A stretch of DNA of 8,957 nt, taken from contig CAYTAG010000153.1 in NCBI GenBank assembly GCA_964435625.1, positions 1 to 8,957 of the forward strand, read 5' to 3'. Under the pieces are notes generated by a model that was given only the letters and a program-made list of their open reading frames with translations, was not told where the DNA came from and searched no databases. Origin of the DNA: PXRE01 sp964435625. GTDB taxonomy: Archaea; Halobacteriota; Halobacteria; Halobacteriales; PXRE01. The translations under genes were made by a program, and so were the position numbers. Below are positions 5,641 to 8,957 of the stretch, piece after piece. Each line of letters begins with the position of its first letter. Within the stretch, counting starts at the first letter, position 1.

Positions 5641-5663
5641 GCGAGACGGGATACGAGAGAACG

Positions 5664-6446
5664 ATGAAGGCGCGCGCCGTCACGACCGCCCTGCTCGTCG
5701 TCGCCGCCTCGCTGGCGGTCGTCGGACCGGTCGCCACCGCGGGGGACGGTCCGACCGGAGACGTGGCGCCGGAGGTGGCGTCGCTGGCGCCCACGAACAA
5801 CTCCACGATGGGCCAGCAGGTCTCGACGTTCATGCAATCGAGCGCCGGCGAGACCGGCGAGTCGGTGGAGTCCGGGATGTGGGACGCCGCGTTCGAGAAC
5901 GCGAGCGGCGAGGGGAAAGCCGACGTGGTCGAGGGACGGATCGACGACGTCGACGAGCGTCTCCGGGCGCTGGAACAGCGCAAGCAGGCCCTGACGGCCG
6001 CCCGGGAGAACGGCACTATCAGCGAAGCCGCCTACCGGGCGAAGATGAGCCGGCTCGTCGGGGAGATGACCGCCCTGAATCGGTCGGTCGCGCGCACCGA
6101 CCGGCAGGCCCGTTCGACCGGCGCCGACCGCGCCGCCGTCGACGAACTCCGCGAGCGGGCGAACGAGATCGCAGGCTCGGAGATGGCGGCCATGGCGAGA
6201 AACGTCAGCGGCGGCGCCCCGTCCGAGCTACCCGGCCAGGGTGGGCCCGGCGACTGTCCGCCCGGCCAGCAGGACGGGGAGGAGTGCTCCGACGACGGAA
6301 ACGACGATGGACCCGCCGACAGTCCGCCGGACGACGGCGGACCCCCCGACGACGGGGGGCCACCTGACGACGGGGGACCGCCCGACGGTGGTGGACCGCC
6401 TGACGACGGGGGGCCGTCCAGCGGCAAGAACACCGCCGTCCGGTGA
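5664..6446 (+). CDS. Secreted DUF7096-like haloarchaeal protein with PPDDGG repeat tail
   Basis: The protein is 260 residues. Residues 1-26 are a Sec signal peptide: MKAR, a hydrophobic core, and a likely cut after ATA. A conserved-looking block, MGQQVSTFMQSS through MWDAAF (49-77), is followed by an acidic coiled coil (about 86-145), an arrangement I associate with the haloarchaeal DUF7096 domain. Five or six N-glycosylation sequons are visible (N45/N46, N79, N116, N139, N180), fitting an exported protein. C198 and C208 could form a disulfide. The tail (221-250) is five PPDDGG-type units, then a short basic end. There is no membrane anchor, lipobox or PGF-CTERM sorting signal, so it is probably released or held by other proteins. 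The function is unknown. A winged-helix regulator follows 128 nt downstream on the same strand. Confidence 0.82.
   Translation: MKARAVTTALLVVAASLAVVGPVATAGDGPTGDVAPEVASLAPTNNSTMGQQVSTFMQSSAGETGESVESGMWDAAFENASGEGKADVVEGRIDDVDERLRALEQRKQALTAARENGTISEAAYRAKMSRLVGEMTALNRSVARTDRQARSTGADRAAVDELRERANEIAGSEMAAMARNVSGGAPSELPGQGGPGDCPPGQQDGEECSDDGNDDGPADSPPDDGGPPDDGGPPDDGGPPDGGGPPDDGGPSSGKNTAVR
6324..6413 (+). repeat. Five 18-nt in-frame repeats encoding PPDDGG
   Basis: The units code for PPDDGG (x3), PPDGGG and PPDDGG at residues 221-250 of the DUF7096-like protein. The third positions differ between units, so they are not fresh copies, but the array is a likely site of length change between strains. 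Confidence 0.85.
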
Positions 6447-6475
6447 CCGGAGCGCGACGCCGTCCGGTGACTGGA
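6434..6475 (+). repeat. 24-nt duplication spanning the stop codon
   Basis: An 18-nt sequence beginning CGCCGTCCGGTGAC occurs at 6434-6451 and 6458-6475 with one mismatch. The period is 24 nt, so the frame is kept: the gene ends AVR-stop, and eight codons later AVR-stop appears again. Confidence 0.75.
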
Positions 6476-6539
6476 TCGGGCGGAATCGTTCGAAAACGGG
6501 GGGCGGAGGGCACCCGTTCGTCGGGGGTCGGCGAGCAGA

Positions 6540-6570
6540 CACCCTTTTCAACTGGCGGAGGCTAGGGAGG
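6540..6570 (+). promoter_or_regulatory. Promoter and Shine-Dalgarno region of the winged-helix gene
   Basis: CACCCTTTTC (6540-6549) lies about 28 nt before the ATG at 6575, matching the nadM promoter element in sequence and spacing. A GGGAGG (6565-6570) sits 4 nt before the ATG. A leaderless start and a Shine-Dalgarno start are therefore both possible. Confidence 0.5.
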
Positions 6571-6574
6571 CCCG

Positions 6575-7228
6575 ATGGACTCCGCGGCGTTGCTGGACCT
6601 GCTGGGCAACGAGAACCGCAGGCGCATCCTGCGGCTGCTGGCGCGCAAGCCGTGCTACGTCACCGAGATCAGCGAGTACCTCGGCGTGAGCCCGAAGGCG
6701 GTCATCGATCACCTCCGGAAGCTGGAGGAGGCGGGGCTGGTCGAGAACCGCACGGACCAGAACCGTCGGAAGTACTTCCACATCGCCCGGAACGTCCGGC
6801 TGGAGGTGCACGTTTCACCCTACGAGTTCGGGGCCAAGAGCGCCTACGCTGCTAGCCCGAACCTCGACATCAAGACCTGCCGGTACCTCTCGGTGGAGAT
6901 TTCGGACTCCGAGCCCTCCCAGATGAGCGAACTCGCCGCGGAACTGGACCGCCTGCAGGAACTGGAGAACGAGTTGTCGCTGGCCCAGCGGTGGGTCCAG
7001 GGCCGGCTGACCGACATCCTAGACCAGTTGTCGGAGTCGCTGGGCGCGGACGGCGACGGTCGGCTGTACGCCGAGATCCTGGCGACGGTGGCCGACGGCA
7101 ACTACACCGCCCAGGAGGTCAGTTCGCGGGTCGATGCGCCCCCCTCGGTCGTCGAGGAGGCGCTCGGGACGCTCGCCGACCAGGGGGTCGTCCGGCAGGA
7201 CGACGACAGCTGGGCCATCGTGGATTGA
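6575..7228 (+). CDS. ArsR-type winged-helix transcriptional regulator with second C-terminal winged-helix-like domain
   Basis: The 217-residue protein begins with a clear ArsR-like winged helix (residues 4-75): LLGNENRRRILRLL, the recognition-helix region ISEYLGVSPKAVIDHLRKLEEAGLV, then a wing ending RKYFHIARNVRLEVHVSP. Residues 76-115 form a linker and 116-152 a coiled coil, probably for dimerisation. Residues 163-217 look like a second winged helix (ILATVADGNYTAQEVSSR, VVEEALGTLADQGVV). The single cysteines C27 and C102 do not make an obvious metal site, so the signal is unlikely to be a classic ArsR metal. It probably binds DNA as a dimer in the cytoplasm. It follows the secreted DUF7096-like gene on the same strand, so regulation of that gene or of itself is a possibility; no operator is evident. 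Confidence 0.88.
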   Translation: MDSAALLDLLGNENRRRILRLLARKPCYVTEISEYLGVSPKAVIDHLRKLEEAGLVENRTDQNRRKYFHIARNVRLEVHVSPYEFGAKSAYAASPNLDIKTCRYLSVEISDSEPSQMSELAAELDRLQELENELSLAQRWVQGRLTDILDQLSESLGADGDGRLYAEILATVADGNYTAQEVSSRVDAPPSVVEEALGTLADQGVVRQDDDSWAIVD

Positions 7229-7569
7229 GGTCGTTCTAACTGGGTGCGCGCTCCGTAAACGGCGTCTCCGGCAGCACCAACCGGAAAGCCCGCGCACGCT
7301 CGACCGACCGGGCCTCGCTGCTCTCCTCGCTCGCTTCGCTCGCTGCGGTGCTGATCCACCGTCAGAGACGAGCTCTCCCGGTGGCCGGGGGCGGGGCGGC
7401 GCCCTCGGCTGGCGGGCGCCGGCCCGCCCCCGCGGCTGGGGAGGCGTGAGGTATACCCCTAGTTGCCGGCTGCCGTCGACTCACCTCGATCACATCCGTC
7501 GGTCCTACCGTCGAAACGCGCCGAAAACGCGACAGAACGTTCATCACGCCACCGTCCGACGGGACTCCC
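7229..7569. other. 341-nt repeat-rich gap before the nucleotidyltransferase gene
   Basis: No gene is supported. The gap holds, in order, a 7-bp inverted repeat GTGCGCG/CGCGCAC (7244-7250, 7291-7297), possibly marking the 3' end of the regulator mRNA; the loop motif TCGCTTCGCTC (7331-7341, GAGCGAAGCGA on the minus strand); a very stable GC hairpin (7386-7432); the element GGCTGGGGAGGCGTGAGG (7434-7451); and the palindrome GGTATACC (7450-7457). No convincing TATA box lies 26-28 nt before the GTG at 7570. Confidence 0.6.
7386..7432. repeat. Long GC-only hairpin
   Basis: CGGGGGCGGG (7386-7395) pairs with CCCGCCCCCG (7423-7432). After one G-G mismatch the stem continues for 7 bp, including GGCGCC (7398-7403) against GGCGCC (7415-7420), leaving an 11-nt loop. 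No T-run follows. This is the most stable potential structure in the window. Confidence 0.75.
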
Positions 7570-8283
7570 GTGGACGGACTCGTCTTCGCCGCGGGCGAGG
7601 GAACGCGCCTGCGCCCGCTGACCGCCGACCGCCCGAAGCCGCTGCTGGACGTCGGCGGCCGGTCCATCCTCGAACGCGGCCTGGAAACCCTGGTCGACCT
7701 CGGCGCCGACCGCCTGATCGTCGTCGTCGGCTACCGCGGTGACCAGGTAATCGACCACGTCGGGGACGCCTTCGAGGGGGTGCCCGTCGTGTACGCCCGC
7801 CAGGAGGAGCGGTTGGGGATGGCCCACGCCCTGCTGGCCGCCGAAGAGCACGTCGAGGGCGACCTGGTGACGATGGACGGCGACTGCCTGATCGACGCCG
7901 ATCTATCCTCGCTGGTCGAGCGCCACCACGAGTCGGGCGTCGACGGGACGCTGCTCGTGAACCGCGTCTCCCGGGAGACCGCGCGGTCGAAGGCCATCTG
8001 CGACGTCGACGACGACGGGCGACTCCGGGAAATCGTGAACAAGCCCGAAGGCCCGCCCGAACCGGCCCTGGTCGCGGCGGGCGCCCAGACCTCGACGCCC
8101 GCGCTGCTGGCCGCCTGCCGCGAGATAGAGCAGTCGCCCCGCGGCGAGTACGAACTGGCCGCCGCCATCCAGCGACTGGTCGACCGCGGACGGACGATCA
8201 CCTGCGTCGAGGCCGAGGGCTGGCACGTAAACGTAAACACGGCCGAGGATCTGGAGACGGCGCGAGCGTATTACGAGGAGTAG
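7570..8283 (+). CDS. Sugar-1-phosphate nucleotidyltransferase, AglF/RmlA-like
   Basis: The 237-residue protein is a single NTP_transferase (Rossmann-like) domain. It shows the signature AAGEGTRLRPLT (7-18) followed by KPLLDVGG (23-30), the metal-binding DGD (103-105), the NKPEGPPEP loop (157-165), and EYEL (193-196) near the sugar site. It lacks the left-handed beta-helix seen in GlmU-type enzymes, and its length fits haloarchaeal AglF-type UTP:glucose-1-phosphate uridylyltransferases. It should form an NDP-sugar from NTP and sugar-1-phosphate for surface glycans or N-glycosylation, but base and sugar specificity cannot be read from the sequence. The start is GTG: the conserved core begins four residues later and no nearer ATG exists. 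No glycosyltransferase neighbour is present in the window. It ends one nucleotide before the stop of the convergent ncsA. Confidence 0.88.
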   Translation: MDGLVFAAGEGTRLRPLTADRPKPLLDVGGRSILERGLETLVDLGADRLIVVVGYRGDQVIDHVGDAFEGVPVVYARQEERLGMAHALLAAEEHVEGDLVTMDGDCLIDADLSSLVERHHESGVDGTLLVNRVSRETARSKAICDVDDDGRLREIVNKPEGPPEPALVAAGAQTSTPALLAACREIEQSPRGEYELAAAIQRLVDRGRTITCVEAEGWHVNVNTAEDLETARAYYEE

Positions 8284-8284
8284 A

Positions 8285-8957
8285 TCAGTCCCCGTGGACG
8301 GCGTCCAGCAGCCCGCACTTCCGGCAGACGTCGCGCGACGTCGCCGCCCCGCAGCGGTCGCACTCGTCGATGTCGGGATCGTCCTCGCGGTACTCCTCGG
8401 CCGCCAGCGCGGCCAGTTCCTCGTAGCCCGAGAGGATGGAGTGCCGCGTCCCGGGGTGGTCGTCCTCCAGTTCGAGCAGGAGTTCCTGGATCTTCCCGCG
8501 GAACGACCGCTCGGCGTGGGGACACTCCGCGAAGTGGACGGGCAGGTCCCGCAGGTGGGCGTACAGCGCGACCTCCTTCTCGGGAACGTCGCGCAGGGGC
8601 TTGGCCCGCGGGACGAAGTCGGCGTCGTTGCGCTCCTCCAGCGGTCCCAGGGAGGCGTCGAAGTGCCTGGCCACCTGGGCGAGGTCGCCCTCGAGGACGT
8701 TCATCAGGGCCGTCTCGGCCTCGTCGTCGAGGTTGTGACCGGTCAGCAGGAGGTCGGCGTCGAACTCCTCGGCGTACCGCGAGAGGACGTCCCGGCGGAA
8801 CACCCCGCAGTAGGCACAGGGCGCCATGTCCAGGGGGTCCTCGGCGGCGACGTCGTCCATCCGGACGTCGAACTCCTCGGCGTAGGAGACGACCTCGTGG
8901 CGGATCCCGAGGTCGGCGGCCAGCTCCTCGCAGGCGGCCAGGGACTCGTCGCGGTAG
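8285..8957 (-). CDS. ncsA: tRNA 2-thiolation protein NcsA/TtuA (Ncs6 family), 5' end beyond the window
   Basis: The frame runs open through the right edge; 223 C-terminal residues are present and the N-terminal zinc finger and SGGKDS PP-loop are missing. Numbering from the first complete codon, the segment has APCAYCGVFRR (C47, C50) and HFAECPHAERS (C145), the three cysteines that hold the [4Fe-4S] cluster in TtuA. It also has the TGHNLDDEAETALMN motif (72-86) and a C-terminal zinc ribbon with two CxxC pairs (C199/C202 and C211/C214). The enzyme adenylates and thiolates a tRNA wobble uridine (or U54 in some homologs), using sulfur carried by a ubiquitin-like protein such as SAMP2 in haloarchaea. 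An internal ATG at 8860 is not the real start because conserved sequence continues upstream of it. Confidence 0.93.
   Translation of the reverse strand, partial: YRDESLAACEELAADLGIRHEVVSYAEEFDVRMDDVAAEDPLDMAPCAYCGVFRRDVLSRYAEEFDADLLLTGHNLDDEAETALMNVLEGDLAQVARHFDASLGPLEERNDADFVPRAKPLRDVPEKEVALYAHLRDLPVHFAECPHAERSFRGKIQELLLELEDDHPGTRHSILSGYEELAALAAEEYREDDPDIDECDRCGAATSRDVCRKCGLLDAVHGD

Larger units (their letters stand above)
5348..5663. other. Divergent intergenic region between DUF5802 and DUF7096-like genes
   Basis: This 316-nt region holds two outward promoters. Next to DUF5802 it is AT-rich, with a TATA box (5367-5380) and a palindrome (5387-5398). The middle (5410-5530) is GC-rich with CGTCCCGG occurring twice (near 5427 and 5439) and no gene that I believe. 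A second AT-rich stretch at 5541-5585 (containing GATTTTAACG) lies upstream of the plus-strand promoter and could be a second promoter or a regulator site. Small plus-strand frames here code for basic, Arg/Ser-rich peptides unlike haloarchaeal proteins. Confidence 0.6.

Noticed and set aside
7229..7569. Possible tRNA or structured RNA gene suggested by several short stems
   Set aside because: No cloverleaf, T-loop GGTTCRA or other RNA family signature could be found; the structures are isolated hairpins.
8285..8860. Complete small protein starting at the ATG at 8860
   Set aside because: Conserved NcsA sequence continues upstream in frame to the window edge, so this is an internal methionine of a truncated gene.

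Overview
The window is haloarchaeal (class Halobacteria) chromosomal DNA. It is strongly GC-rich. Its proteins are rich in Asp and Glu and poor in Lys, and most genes have a TATA-like box about 26-28 nt before the start codon, as expected for leaderless haloarchaeal transcripts. Several products belong to families I know mainly or only from haloarchaea or archaea: archaeal NadM, DUF5802, a DUF7096-like secreted protein, an acVLRF1-type Vms1 protein, and NcsA/TtuA. I cannot name the genus; a Haloarcula-like relative is only a guess. There is no rRNA, tRNA, CRISPR array, insertion sequence or phage gene that I can see.

Layout. Positions 1-218 are non-coding, with direct repeats and a motif shared with another gap. 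On the minus strand, read right to left from 5347, come DUF5802 (4991-5347), the Vms1-like peptidyl-tRNA hydrolase (4078-4965), a gap with a strong hairpin, nadM (3297-3824), a gap packed with small hairpins, the overlapping pair dgcN-dgcA (2049-3065, 1021-2052), and a second tight pair made of a 51-residue Cys/His protein (752-907) and a P19/Tp34-like protein without a signal peptide (219-749). On the plus strand come a secreted DUF7096-like protein (5664-6446), an ArsR-type winged-helix regulator (6575-7228), a 341-nt repeat-rich gap, and an AglF-like sugar-1-phosphate nucleotidyltransferase (7570-8283). The last converges with ncsA (8285-8957, minus, cut by the window edge).

How the genes relate. 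dgcN and dgcA overlap by 4 nt and match the two-enzyme D-glutamate route (D-Glu to N-acetyl-D-Glu to N-acetyl-L-Glu) described for marine bacteria and haloarchaea. DUF5802 and the Vms1-like gene are 25 nt apart and may link an unknown small protein to ribosome rescue, although the second gene also has its own promoter. The Cys/His mini-protein and the P19-like protein are translationally coupled, which suggests a cytoplasmic metal-handling pair. NadM, NcsA and the Vms1-like protein are housekeeping functions (NAD synthesis, tRNA thiolation, translation quality control).

The most unusual structure is in the gaps, not the genes. Between nadM and dgcN, three hairpins share an 11-nt loop of consensus GARCGNAGYGA while their stems have different but still complementary sequences. 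The same loop motif, and a second motif (GGCTGGGGAGG), recur in other gaps of this window.
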